The notes under the pieces: generated by a model
Seen by the model: only the letters and a program-made list of their open reading frames with translations
Database searches by the model: none
What the model was told of the DNA's origin: nothing
In this document: one piece after another, positions 9,320 to 17,688 of the stretch
Layout: each line of letters starts with the position of its first letter
Numbering within the stretch: the stretch's first letter is position 1
Position numbers and translations under genes: made by a program
Assembly (NCBI GenBank): GCA_018261905.1
Contig: JAGTRU010000026.1
Coordinates: 27,346-91,345, forward strand
Length of the DNA: 64,000 nt
Reading direction: 5' to 3'
From: Pseudomonadota bacterium
GTDB lineage: Bacteria > Pseudomonadota > Gammaproteobacteria > Burkholderiales > Rhodocyclaceae

Positions 9320-9823
9320 ATGTCATATACCAATGAACAGGTTTCACATCTGGTCGAAGGCTCGCTGGACTGGGAAACGACCTTCCGCATGCTGTCGATG
9401 CCCAAGGACAACAGCCGCTTCGAGCAGTACCTCGCGGCGCTGCAGGCCAAGGTCGGCTTCAAGGATCGCATCGTCCTGCCGCTGGCCCCGCACATGTACA
9501 TCGTGCAGTCGGCCAAGACCAAGCAGTGGCTCATCAAGTGCGACTGCGGCCACGAGTTCTGCGACTACAAGGAGAACTGGAAACTGCATGCCTCGATCTA
9601 CGTGCGCGACACCGAAGAGGCGATGACCGAGGTCTATCCCAAGCTGATGGCGCCGGATACCCAGTGGCAGGTCTATCGCGAGTACTACTGCCCGACCTGC
9701 GGCACGCTGCACGACGTCGAGGCGCCGACCCCGTGGTACCCGGTGATCCACGACTTCGAGCCGGATATCGAGGCTTTCTACAAGGAATGGGTGCACCTGC
9801 CGGTACCGGAGCGGGTTGATTAA
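9320..9823 (+). CDS. acxC: Acetone carboxylase gamma subunit
   Basis: 167 residues, the size of known AcxC (about 168). It contains a CDCGHEFCDYKENWK motif and a YYCPTCGTLHDVEAP motif, which together look like a zinc-binding Cys cluster. The small subunit completes the hexameric enzyme and is specific to acetone/acetophenone carboxylase operons. AAGGAGACAAAA precedes the ATG. Position as third gene of acxABC is conserved. Confidence 0.92.
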   Translation: MSYTNEQVSHLVEGSLDWETTFRMLSMPKDNSRFEQYLAALQAKVGFKDRIVLPLAPHMYIVQSAKTKQWLIKCDCGHEFCDYKENWKLHASIYVRDTEEAMTEVYPKLMAPDTQWQVYREYYCPTCGTLHDVEAPTPWYPVIHDFEPDIEAFYKEWVHLPVPERVD

Positions 9824-9834
9824 GACCGCACTGC

Positions 9835-9962
9835 TCCTCCCCCTTGCCCGCAGGAAATCCCCTTGGGGGACAAGGGGGAGGCCGGGTGGGGGATGGGGGT
9901 GTAGCGGCGTCCTCATAACCCATCCCCACCCCAGCCCTCCCCTTGAAGGGGAGGGGGTGCAG
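9835..9962. repeat. G/C-run intergenic palindromic repeat
   Basis: Contains CTCCCCCTTG ... CAAGGGGGAG and a mirrored GGTGGGGGATGG / CCATCCCCACC pair, then CCCTCCCCTTGAAGGGGAGGG, so the whole segment can fold into one long hairpin. Elements of this style are common between genes in betaproteobacteria and gammaproteobacteria. It separates acxC from the CoA-transferase gene and may act as a partial terminator or mRNA stabiliser. Confidence 0.65.
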
Positions 9963-10003
9963 ACACGTCTGCTCGACACTAACCCCATGGAGACAGCCTT
10001 GAA

Positions 10004-11395
10004 ATGAACAAAGTTTATGCAACGAGCGAGGCCGCACTGGACGGCCTGCTTTTCGACGGCATGACCGTCGCCGCCGGCGGCTTCGGCCTGTGCGGCATTC
10101 CGGAAAACCTGATCGCCGGCCTGCTGCAGGCCGGCACGAGCGATCTGACCATCGTTGGCAACAATGCCGGCGTCGACGATTTCGGCATGGGGCCGTTGCT
10201 CAAGACGCGGCAGGTCAGGAAGGTCGTCGCGTCATACGTCGGCGAGAACAAAGAGTTCGAGCGTCAGGTGCTGGCCGGCGAACTGGAACTCGAACTGGTG
10301 CCGCAGGGCACCCTGGCCGAGCGTCTGCGCGCCGGTGGGGCCGGCATCCCGGGTTTCTACACGCGGACTGCCTTTGGCACCCGATTGGCCGAAGGCAAGG
10401 AAACCCGCCATTTCGACGACCAGGAATACGTGCTGGAACCGGCTATCCGCGCCGACGTCGCCATCGTCAAGGCCTGGAAGGGCGATCATGCCGGCAACCT
10501 GGTCTTTCGCAAGACGGCGCGCAATTTCAACCCGATGATCGCCACCTGCGGCCGGGTCACCGTCGCCGAAGTCGAGGAGCTGGTCGCGCCGGGCGAACTC
10601 GATCCGGACCAAATCCACACGCCGGGCATTTATGTGGACCGCATCATCCAGGGCGCCGGCTACCAGAAACGTATCGAGTTCCGCACCACGGCCGGCGGTG
10701 CGACGCCGGGCAAGCAGGACCCGCTGCGCGAACGGATGGCCCGGCGGGCCGCGCAGGAATTGCGCAGCGGCTATTACGTCAATCTCGGCATCGGCATTCC
10801 GACGCTGGTCGCCAACTACATTCCCGAAGGCATGCACGTCACGCTGCAGTCGGAGAACGGCCTGCTCGGCATCGGCCCCTTTCCGCCCAGCGAACAGGTC
10901 GACGCCGACCTGATCAACGCCGGCAAGCAGACCATCACCAGCATTCCCGGCAGCAGTTTCTTTTCCAGCGCCGATTCTTTCGCGATGATTCGCGGCGGCC
11001 ATGTCGACCTCTCCATCCTCGGCGGTCTGGAAGTCTCGGAGAACGGCGACCTGGCCAACTGGATGGTCCCCGGCAAGATGGTCAAAGGGCCCGGAGGTGC
11101 CATGGACCTGGTCTCCGGCGTCGGGCGGGTGATCGTGCTGATGGAACACACGGCCAGGGACGGCGCGCCGAAAATCCTGCCCCGTTGCAATCTGCCGCTG
11201 ACCGGCCGGGGGGTGGTGGATATGATCATCACCGAGCTCTGCGTGTTCACCGTGAACGAGGGCGGCGGCTTGACGCTGAGCGAACTGCAGCCCGGGGTGT
11301 CGGTAGACGAAGTGCGGGCGAAAACCGGCTGCGCCTTCGTTCTGTCGTCCGGACTGGCCGCGGCCGTCGCGCTGGAGCGCGCCGCGCGGCAATGA
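10004..11395 (+). CDS. Fused acetoacetate/succinyl-CoA:3-ketoacid CoA-transferase (A and B domains)
   Basis: 463 residues. The A domain (about 1-225) contains the [13 protein letters not shown] glycine loop; after a short linker the B domain (about 240-463) carries [10 protein letters not shown] with the catalytic Glu at about 284. Bacteria usually encode the subunits separately (ScoA/ScoB); here they form one chain, as in mitochondrial SCOT. Placed after acxABC, it should convert acetoacetate from acetone carboxylase to acetoacetyl-CoA. GGAGACAGCCTTGAA precedes the ATG. Confidence 0.9.
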   Translation: MNKVYATSEAALDGLLFDGMTVAAGGFGLCGIPENLIAGLLQAGTSDLTIVGNNAGVDDFGMGPLLKTRQVRKVVASYVGENKEFERQVLAGELELELVPQGTLAERLRAGGAGIPGFYTRTAFGTRLAEGKETRHFDDQEYVLEPAIRADVAIVKAWKGDHAGNLVFRKTARNFNPMIATCGRVTVAEVEELVAPGELDPDQIHTPGIYVDRIIQGAGYQKRIEFRTTAGGATPGKQDPLRERMARRAAQELRSGYYVNLGIGIPTLVANYIPEGMHVTLQSENGLLGIGPFPPSEQVDADLINAGKQTITSIPGSSFFSSADSFAMIRGGHVDLSILGGLEVSENGDLANWMVPGKMVKGPGGAMDLVSGVGRVIVLMEHTARDGAPKILPRCNLPLTGRGVVDMIITELCVFTVNEGGGLTLSELQPGVSVDEVRAKTGCAFVLSSGLAAAVALERAARQ

Positions 11396-11589
11396 ACGGG
11401 GCGTCCGTTGCCGTCGGGAAAGGGCCGTCGGAAGTCCACACCGGCCGCGCCACCATCGATCTGGTCTGCGACCTGTGGGCGATCGAGTGTCGGCACCAGC
11501 TTGGTATCCTTTCCCGGGCGGCCTATCTGCAGGCCGTCGCGGCCCGCCGGCGGGCCGCCCAACCGAGAGAGGAAAACAAGGATGAGTGA
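11392..11589 (+). CDS. Small coupled ORF (65 aa), unknown
   Basis: ATG at 11392 overlaps the stop of the CoA-transferase (ATGA), and its own stop overlaps the next start at 11582, so it is tightly packed in the operon. The protein starts [19 protein letters not shown], continues with a segment [20 protein letters not shown] and ends in a basic/acidic helix. No family is recognised. The double overlap argues for translation; lack of recognised homology keeps confidence moderate. Confidence 0.5.
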   Translation: MNGASVAVGKGPSEVHTGRATIDLVCDLWAIECRHQLGILSRAAYLQAVAARRRAAQPREENKDE

Positions 11590-11965
11590 TGCTTACACTG
11601 ATGGTCTGAAAATTCGCCGCCAGGTCATGGGCGACGATTTTGTCGATCAGGCTTTTGCCAATGCCAGCGAATTTACCCGGCCCTTGCAGGATTTCATTAC
11701 CGGCCATGCCTGGGGTGCCGTCTGGGGACGGCCCGGTCTCGACCTGAAGACCCGCAGCCTGATCACCGTTGCCATGCTGACGGCGCTCGGGCGCCAGGCG
11801 GAATTGCGCGGCCACCTGGGCGGCGCCCTCAATAACGGCGTCTCGCCGACGGAAATCCAGGAAGTTCTCCTGCACGCCGCCGTCTATTGCGGCGTGCCGC
11901 TGGCTGCCGACGCCTTTCGCACGGCCGAGCCGGTACTCGCCGCGGAGCTGGCCAAAGGTGCCTGA
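11582..11965 (+). CDS. Carboxymuconolactone decarboxylase-like protein (PcaC/AhpD fold)
   Basis: 127 residues, close to PcaC length (about 130). It reads [17 protein letters not shown] and contains GAVWGRPGLDLKTRSLIT and LRGHLGGALNNGVSPTEIQE, the PcaC signature helices. PcaC decarboxylates 4-carboxymuconolactone in protocatechuate degradation, but no other pca gene is nearby, so the substrate here is unclear. GAGAGGAAAACAAGG precedes the ATG. It lies in the same direction as the acetone module and is probably co-transcribed. Confidence 0.82.
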   Translation: MSDAYTDGLKIRRQVMGDDFVDQAFANASEFTRPLQDFITGHAWGAVWGRPGLDLKTRSLITVAMLTALGRQAELRGHLGGALNNGVSPTEIQEVLLHAAVYCGVPLAADAFRTAEPVLAAELAKGA

Positions 11966-12019
11966 CCGGGGGCGGGCGCCGGGCCGCCATGCCCGGCGGT
12001 GCAATTGCGGCTTCCGGGC

Positions 12020-12430
12020 TCAATCCAGCCGGTGCAGCGGCGCCAAGCCGATCTGCTGGCGCAGTCTCTGGCACTCGGGATTGGGCGTGCCGTCTTCCAG
12101 CCAGTTGGCAAATTCGCGACAGGGCGAGGGGCGGTTCGGGTAGATCCGGCAGCCGATTCCCGGCTGACCGAGCGTGCCGCTCAGGGCGATGCATCTGGCG
12201 TGACCGCTTTCAGTGCCTTTCATGCAGACCATCAGAGCATTGATCTGGCTGACCAGTTCGGCCGGAACGACGCCGCCGGAGCCCTCGCTCAGTTCGCCGC
12301 AGTAGAAGGAGACGCGGTAGTGGGCGCAGCAGGCGCCGCAGGACGTACAGGGATTGTCCGGGCCGTCCGGCATGTCGATGAAAACTCGGTTGTCGTCGAG
12401 CGTGCGACGGATCGGGATGCTCTTCGCCAT
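12020..12430 (-). CDS. YkgJ-family cysteine-cluster protein
   Basis: 136 residues. Residues about 28-35 read CTSCGACC, the CxxCxxCC cluster of the YkgJ/UPF0153 group, proposed to bind zinc or iron. Further conserved Cys occur in the ARCIALSG and GCRIYPNRPSPCREF segments. Start ATG at 12430 after CAGGAGACATTTTC; the open frame beyond is not supported. Function is unknown. It is divergent from tag. Confidence 0.8.
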   Translation of the reverse strand: MAKSIPIRRTLDDNRVFIDMPDGPDNPCTSCGACCAHYRVSFYCGELSEGSGGVVPAELVSQINALMVCMKGTESGHARCIALSGTLGQPGIGCRIYPNRPSPCREFANWLEDGTPNPECQRLRQQIGLAPLHRLD

Positions 12431-12582
12431 GAAAATGTCTCCTGTTGCGGGCGGTGCTGCAGTATCTGCCCCCAAGGGGCAAGATGGAAATGTTAGCAAA
12501 GGCCGGCGGCGGGTCCGCCCTCTCGTCGATCTGGCAATTCGCCCCAGGCTGGCGGTAAACTGCCCTTTTCCCCTCCGAGTCG

Positions 12583-13164
12583 ATGAGCATGGAACGCTGC
12601 CCCTGGTGCGAAGCCTTTCCCCTCTACCGTGAATACCATGACCGGGAATGGGGCGTGCCGCAATACGACGATCGGGCGCTGTTCGAGCTGCTGATCCTGG
12701 AAGGGGCGCAGGCCGGCTTGTCGTGGGCGACCATCCTGAAGAAGCGGGCAAACTACCGGCGTGCCTTCGATGCCTTCGATCCGGCCCTGATCGCCCGTTA
12801 CGATGATGAAAAGGTCGCCGCCCTGCTGGCCGATCCGGGCATCGTGCGCAATCGCCTGAAGATCGCCGCGGCCATCCAGAACGCCCGGGCCTACCTGGCG
12901 CTCGTTGCCGGCGGACAATCGCTCAGCGATTTTCTCTGGCAATTCGTCGATCGGCAGCCGATTGTGCACCGCTGGACGGCGCTGACCGAGGTGCCGGCCC
13001 GTACCATGCAGTCGGATGCGATGAGCCAAGCCTTGCGCCAGGCCGGCTTCAAGTTCGTCGGCTCGACCATTTGCTATGCCCTGATGCAATCGACCGGCAT
13101 GGTCAACGACCATCTGCTCAGTTGCCCTCGGCACGCCGAAGTTCAGGCCGGCGGCCGGCCCTGA
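12583..13164 (+). CDS. tag: DNA-3-methyladenine glycosylase I
   Basis: 193 residues, typical for Tag. Starts MSMERCPWCEAFPLYREYHD; the N-terminal Cys and the C-terminal HLLSCPRH supply the Tag zinc-site ligands, and YHDREWGVPQYDD and GLSWATILKKR are family motifs around the 3-methyladenine pocket. Removes N3-methyladenine from alkylated DNA. No operon partner; hflX follows after 99 bp. Confidence 0.93.
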   Translation: MSMERCPWCEAFPLYREYHDREWGVPQYDDRALFELLILEGAQAGLSWATILKKRANYRRAFDAFDPALIARYDDEKVAALLADPGIVRNRLKIAAAIQNARAYLALVAGGQSLSDFLWQFVDRQPIVHRWTALTEVPARTMQSDAMSQALRQAGFKFVGSTICYALMQSTGMVNDHLLSCPRHAEVQAGGRP

Positions 13165-13263
13165 GATCGATGCCGGCTTGTCGGTCGGGACAACTCGATG
13201 CTGGCGGCGACGAGTTTGGCAGGTACTATCTGCCTTTACCCATCGAAGAGAAGCCCCCCAGGA

Positions 13264-14571
13264 ATGCCAAGCGAAGTCAAAGAGAAGCCCATTTACGCCG
13301 TGGCGGCGGCCGTCCAGTTACCGACCGTCAGCGACAGCGAATTCGAGGCCTCGCTGGCCGAATTGCGCGAACTGGCCAAAACGCTGGGCTTCACGGTGCT
13401 CCGTACCTTCATTCAGAAGCGTGCCAGTTTCGATACGACGGGTTATCTCGGCATCGGCAAACGCCAGGAAATCGAGCACTACGCAGCGCACGAAGCCGGT
13501 TGCGAAATCGAAGCCATCCTTGTCGATCATGAAATCTCGCCGTCGCAGGCGCGCAATCTCGAAAAGGAAACCGGTTGCGGCGTGATGGACCGCACCATGG
13601 TCATTCTCGAAATTTTCCACAACAATGCGCGTTCCCGCGCCGCCAGGGCACAGGTTGAAATCGCCCGCCTCGGCTACATGGCGCCGCGTCTGCGCGAGGC
13701 GGCCAAGCTGGCCGGGTCGCAGGGGCGGCAGCGCAGCGGCGTCGGCGGCCGCGGGGCCGGCGAGTCGCACACCGAACTGGACCGGCGCAAGATCCGCGAC
13801 CGGATCGCCGAGTTGCAGCTCGAAATCGTCGCCATGGAAGCCGAGCGCAAGACGCAGCGCGCCCGCCGCCAGGAACGCCAGGGCCTGGCCAGCGTCGCCC
13901 TGGTCGGCTACACCAATGCCGGCAAATCGACCCTGATGCGGGCGCTGACCGGCAGCGAGGTGCTGGTTGCCAACAAGTTGTTCGCCACGCTCGATACCAC
14001 GGTGCGCACCCTGCATCCGGAAAGCGTGCCGCGCGTGCTGGTCAGCGATACCGTCGGGTTCATCAAGAACCTGCCGCACGGCCTGGTCGCCTCCTTCAAA
14101 TCGACCCTCGACGAGGCGCTGGATGCGGCTTTGCTGCTCCATGTCATCGATGCCAGCGATCCCGGTTTCGAGCGCCAGCTCGAAGTGACCGATACGGTGC
14201 TGGCCGAGATCGCGGCCGATGTCGTGCCGCGCCTGCGCATCTTCAACAAGATCGACCACGTCGGCGATGCCGCGGCGCAAGCCGAATGCACCGCCGCATT
14301 GCGGGCGAAGTACCCGGATTGCGTCGTGATGAGTGCCCGTCGTCCGGATGAGGTGGCGCTGCTCCGCCAGACCATCCTGGCCTTTTTCCGGCAAAATCTG
14401 GTCGAGGCCGAGCTGTTCCTGCCTTGGTCGGCCCAGCAACTACGCGGCGAAATCTTCGCCCAGTGCGAGGTGCTGGAGGAGCGAGCCGATGCTGCGGGGG
14501 CGTTCTTCCGCGTGCGGGGCGAGAGCGATAGCCTGAGCCGGCTGCGCGAGCAGTTCGACCTGGTGAGCTAA
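13264..14571 (+). CDS. hflX: HflX-type GTPase
   Basis: 435 residues. N-terminal HflX domain (about 20-185) with the GYLGIGKRQEIEHY region and a Gly/Arg-rich linker, then a G domain with G1 GYTNAGKS, G3 DTVGF and G4 NKID. HflX binds 50S subunits and splits stalled ribosomes. Start chosen at ATG 13264, with GAAGAGAAG upstream. It is not next to hfq, the usual site of hflX in related bacteria, so it may be a stand-alone or second copy. Confidence 0.87.
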   Translation: MPSEVKEKPIYAVAAAVQLPTVSDSEFEASLAELRELAKTLGFTVLRTFIQKRASFDTTGYLGIGKRQEIEHYAAHEAGCEIEAILVDHEISPSQARNLEKETGCGVMDRTMVILEIFHNNARSRAARAQVEIARLGYMAPRLREAAKLAGSQGRQRSGVGGRGAGESHTELDRRKIRDRIAELQLEIVAMEAERKTQRARRQERQGLASVALVGYTNAGKSTLMRALTGSEVLVANKLFATLDTTVRTLHPESVPRVLVSDTVGFIKNLPHGLVASFKSTLDEALDAALLLHVIDASDPGFERQLEVTDTVLAEIAADVVPRLRIFNKIDHVGDAAAQAECTAALRAKYPDCVVMSARRPDEVALLRQTILAFFRQNLVEAELFLPWSAQQLRGEIFAQCEVLEERADAAGAFFRVRGESDSLSRLREQFDLVS

Positions 14572-14625
14572 CGCAGCGGCGCCGCCAGCGCTGGGGGAAG
14601 GGCCGCAAAGCCCCCGCGGTAGACG

Positions 14626-14651
14626 AAAAAAACCCCGCCAACCTGGCGGGG
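14626..14651 (-). terminator. Rho-independent terminator of the phasin gene
   Basis: Perfect stem CCCCGCCA-ACC-TGGCGGGG at 14633-14651, followed on the reverse strand by seven T residues (A-tract 14626-14632). It begins 27 bases beyond the phasin stop. Confidence 0.9.
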
Positions 14652-14677
14652 CGGGGTGTTGCCGAGGGGGAAGGGAA

Positions 14678-15214
14678 TTACTTGCTCTTCTTGACCGCGG
14701 CCGTCGCTGCCTTGGTCGCCGTGGCGATATTGGCCTGCGCCACTTCGGAGAATTGCTTGGCCGCCGTGTTCATGTTGCCGAAGGCGGAATTGGCCGCGGC
14801 GATGGCGCTCTGGATGGCGGCGAAGGCGCTTTCCGAGCCGGCCGGGGCGGACTTGGCGGCTTGCTCGAGAAGGCCGGACACCGTCTTCTGGAAGCCACTG
14901 AACTGGGCTTCGACCAGCTTGGCCAGTTCCTGCTGGGTTTGGGAAGTGATTTCATACATCGACTTGGAGTAGGCAATGGCCTTGTCGACGGCCGGTTGGG
15001 CCAGCGCAGTCTGCGCTGCAATGGCCGCCTGCGGGTCCTTGGCATTGAGGATGGCCTTGATCCCGGAGACGTTTTCTTCCAGTGCCGAACGGGCGGTGTT
15101 CAGGTTCAGCGAAGCGATTTGTTCGGCCGAGGCGAGTGCCGTATTGGCCACGGCCAGCAGCGAATCGATGGTCTCTTTGTTGGCGGCGACGAATTTTTCA
15201 TTGTTGAAGGTCAT
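14678..15214 (-). CDS. phaP: Phasin family protein (PHA granule-associated)
   Basis: 178 residues, almost entirely helical and rich in Ala, Gln, Ser and Lys, starting MTFNNEKFVAANKETIDSL and ending in the Lys/Ala tail KAATAAVKKSK. The MYEITSQTQQELAKLVEAQF segment is the phasin_2 core. It coats polyhydroxyalkanoate granules. AGTTACCC and GGAG before the ATG support the start. The gene has its own terminator and a PhaR-like operator upstream, so it is a monocistronic, probably granule-responsive unit. Confidence 0.92.
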   Translation of the reverse strand: MTFNNEKFVAANKETIDSLLAVANTALASAEQIASLNLNTARSALEENVSGIKAILNAKDPQAAIAAQTALAQPAVDKAIAYSKSMYEITSQTQQELAKLVEAQFSGFQKTVSGLLEQAAKSAPAGSESAFAAIQSAIAAANSAFGNMNTAAKQFSEVAQANIATATKAATAAVKKSK

Positions 15215-15278
15215 GGGTAACTCCTAAGTTAAGGCGACGAATTTATTCTCGGGTTGGTATAAGGCGCACATCTCAATA

Positions 15279-15293
15279 TGCTGCTGGGCAGCA
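15279..15293. promoter_or_regulatory. PhaR-like operator (TGCTGC-TGG-GCAGCA)
   Basis: Perfect 6-3-6 palindrome whose core is CTGC-N3-GCAG, the sequence bound by PhaR of Paracoccus denitrificans. It lies 65 bases upstream of the phasin start. PhaR represses phasin genes until PHA granules titrate it away; its use here is inferred from sequence and position. Confidence 0.6.
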
Positions 15294-15421
15294 ATTTATT
15301 TGTATCGCATTTTTGCTGCGGTAGGCAAGCGACTTCACGACAAAATCTGAGCGCCATGGCCTAGGGCCGTTCGTCTGCTGCGCGATGGGAGCGGTTCGGC
15401 TACCCCAAGGGGCCGCGGCGG

Positions 15422-15748
15422 CTAATGCGTGAAGCTGCTGCTGCCGCTCTCCTCGCTGCGGCGATTGTTGCGTAGGTTGTCCGGGCGCCGCTTGCGTCCT
15501 TCCTGGGGGTGGGCCTCATTGACCAGCAGGTTGCGACCGGCAAAGTCCTTGCCATTGAGCCCGGCAATCGCGGCTTGGGCTTGCTCGGCGGTGCTCATTT
15601 CGATAAAGCCGAATCCCTTGGAGCGTCCGGTTTCGCGATCCGTGATGACCTTTGCCGAGCGGACCTTGCCGTACAACGCGAACAACTGTTCGAGGTCGTT
15701 GTTTTCAATGTTGTAGTTCAGGTTGGCGACATAAAGGGTGATATTCAA
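15422..15748 (-). CDS. RRM-type RNA-binding protein
   Basis: 108 residues. One RNA recognition motif: RNP2 LYVANL at about residue 5 and RNP1 KGFGFIEM at about 44-51, followed by a basic tail (EGRKRRPDNLRNNRRSEE). This matches the single-RRM proteins of cyanobacteria and betaproteobacteria, often cold- or stress-induced; the target RNA is unknown. GAGGAGAATCGCC precedes the ATG. Confidence 0.9.
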   Translation of the reverse strand: MNITLYVANLNYNIENNDLEQLFALYGKVRSAKVITDRETGRSKGFGFIEMSTAEQAQAAIAGLNGKDFAGRNLLVNEAHPQEGRKRRPDNLRNNRRSEESGSSSFTH

Positions 15749-16005
15749 GGCGATTCTCCTCTAATTGGGAAATTGGGCTGGGCACTCTTCAATCCACCCT
15801 TTTTGGCGAGAATTTCCGAGCAAGACGCCCCTCTGTTGAGTATTTTGTTTGGCATATCCGACGGGGCAAAGCCTAGCGCATGGCGAGTGGTTTTTCTGTC
15901 AGCCGATTCCGTGAGCTGAGTCAGAAAACGACTACATATACCGAAAAAATATTCGGGATTGGCGCCCATTGCCCCGCGGCGATGACTCGCCGTCAGTCCG
16001 GGCGC

Positions 16006-17370
16006 TCAGCGCTTCTCGTGCCGCCGATTGGTGACGGGCGGGCGTTGGCTGCGCCGCAATTTCCGGCGGGCATAGAGATTCATCAGCGGCGTCACGGAAA
16101 TGCCGTGGACGACGATGGAGACGGCGACCGTGCTCAGCGTCAGACTGATGATCTGATCGATCAGCGGCGCCGGCAGGCCGTGGTGGATGGCGAACATCAG
16201 GTAGTAGATGGAGCCGATGCCACGAATGCCGAACCACGAAATGAGCGCCCGTTGATCTCCCGAAACCGCCGCCCCGAGCAGGCCGAGCCACACCGCCAGC
16301 GGCCGCAGCACGACGAAGAGCAGCGCAATGAAGGCCAGGGTGGCGCCGTCGATCCGGCAGTAGGGCAGCATGGCGCCGACGATGAGGACGACGACCAACT
16401 CGACGATGCGTTCGAGCTGTTCGTTGAAGCCGCGTACGGCCTGCATCATGTAGGCCCCGGCCAAGTCGGGATGGGTGGCTACCGCGAGGTGCTCTTCCTT
16501 GCCTTGCAAGCCGGCCGGCCCGGATTTCGGCGGCGGTTTACTGCGCGCATCTTCCTTGACGCGCTGCAGCGCCAGACCGGCGGCAAAAACCGCGAGAAAG
16601 CCCGAGGCCGCGACGATTTGCGCCACCCCGAAGGCCAGCGCGATAAGGCCGAGGGCCAGGAATTCGTCGAGCCCGAGAGCCTCCTGGTGATGGGTGCGCA
16701 AATAGACGACCAACTGGCCGATCATGGTGCCGAGCAGCGCTCCGACCAACAGCCCGCCGGCCAGCGACCACCCGACATCGAGCGCCAGCCAGCGCCAGCC
16801 CATGTGTCCCAGGTCATGCTGGCCGAGCAGGCCGAGGCCGAGCATGACGAAGGGGAAAGCGGCGCCGTCGTTGAGGCCGCCTTCGCCGGTCAGGCTGAAA
16901 CGCAGGCGGTCGCGGTCGCCCGGTTCGTCGACCTGGACATCGGCGGCGAGAACCGGGTCGGTCGGCGCCAGGATGCCGCCGAGCAGGATGGCCGCGGCGA
17001 GGGGGAGATGGAGAAGATAGACGCCGACGACAGTGATCAGGGCGATGGTCAGGACCATCGACAGCAGTGCCAGGCGCAATGGCAGGCGCCATTGCCGGCT
17101 GGCCAGCGGGAGCCCGAGCTTGAGGCCGACCGAGAACAGCGATATGAGCAGCGCGATTTCTGCCACCCGTTCGAGGAGTAGCGGCATCAGGCGCGGATTG
17201 GGTGTCATCAGACCCCAGCCGGCGCTGCCCAGGCCGTAACCGACCGCCAGATAGAGCATCGAGGCGCTGAGCGGCAGGCGTTTGAGCAGAGAGCCGGCGA
17301 GCGCCATGGTGATGAGCAGGGCACCGATAATCAGCGCCCAGATTGAGAAAGAGATCGTTGCCGGTTCCAT
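16006..17370 (-). CDS. CPA1-family cation:proton antiporter
   Basis: 454 residues with about 12 hydrophobic helices, starting MEPATISFSIWALIIGALL. The GEGGLNDGAAFPF motif in mid-protein is the conserved Asn-Asp pair of CPA1/NhaP exchangers, and LAPTDPVLAADVQ is the unwound-helix motif. It should exchange Na+ or K+ for protons across the inner membrane. The soluble segment around KEDARSKPPPKSGPAG is a cytoplasmic loop. The start is uncertain; ATG at 17424 or 17508 would add up to 46 residues. The 318-bp gap to the divergent dehydrogenase gene shows no clear motif. Confidence 0.85.
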   Translation of the reverse strand: MEPATISFSIWALIIGALLITMALAGSLLKRLPLSASMLYLAVGYGLGSAGWGLMTPNPRLMPLLLERVAEIALLISLFSVGLKLGLPLASRQWRLPLRLALLSMVLTIALITVVGVYLLHLPLAAAILLGGILAPTDPVLAADVQVDEPGDRDRLRFSLTGEGGLNDGAAFPFVMLGLGLLGQHDLGHMGWRWLALDVGWSLAGGLLVGALLGTMIGQLVVYLRTHHQEALGLDEFLALGLIALAFGVAQIVAASGFLAVFAAGLALQRVKEDARSKPPPKSGPAGLQGKEEHLAVATHPDLAGAYMMQAVRGFNEQLERIVELVVVLIVGAMLPYCRIDGATLAFIALLFVVLRPLAVWLGLLGAAVSGDQRALISWFGIRGIGSIYYLMFAIHHGLPAPLIDQIISLTLSTVAVSIVVHGISVTPLMNLYARRKLRRSQRPPVTNRRHEKR

Positions 17371-17688
17371 GTGCTTTTCGCCGCTGCCGTCGGGCAAATT
17401 TTTCGGGAGCTGATCGGGCGCCATAGGCAAAGGCCGCAGCGAGATGCGGGCGGTGCCGGATAACGGAGCCGTTACCGGGAATGCCGGTGGTCGATGCGCT
17501 TCGTCCATGGCTAGGCCACGCCGCGCCGGAATGGTTCAGTCGGTCCGGAATAATTCGCGCCATTTGCCTTGCTCGGTAAGGCGGTCGAAGCAGATTTGCC
17601 GACGCAAGGTGCGCTTAGGCGTATGGTGGTGGATTGCACCTATTCCCCAACGGACTGTCCACCAGTTCCCCTTGCCGGCGAGATCAGA

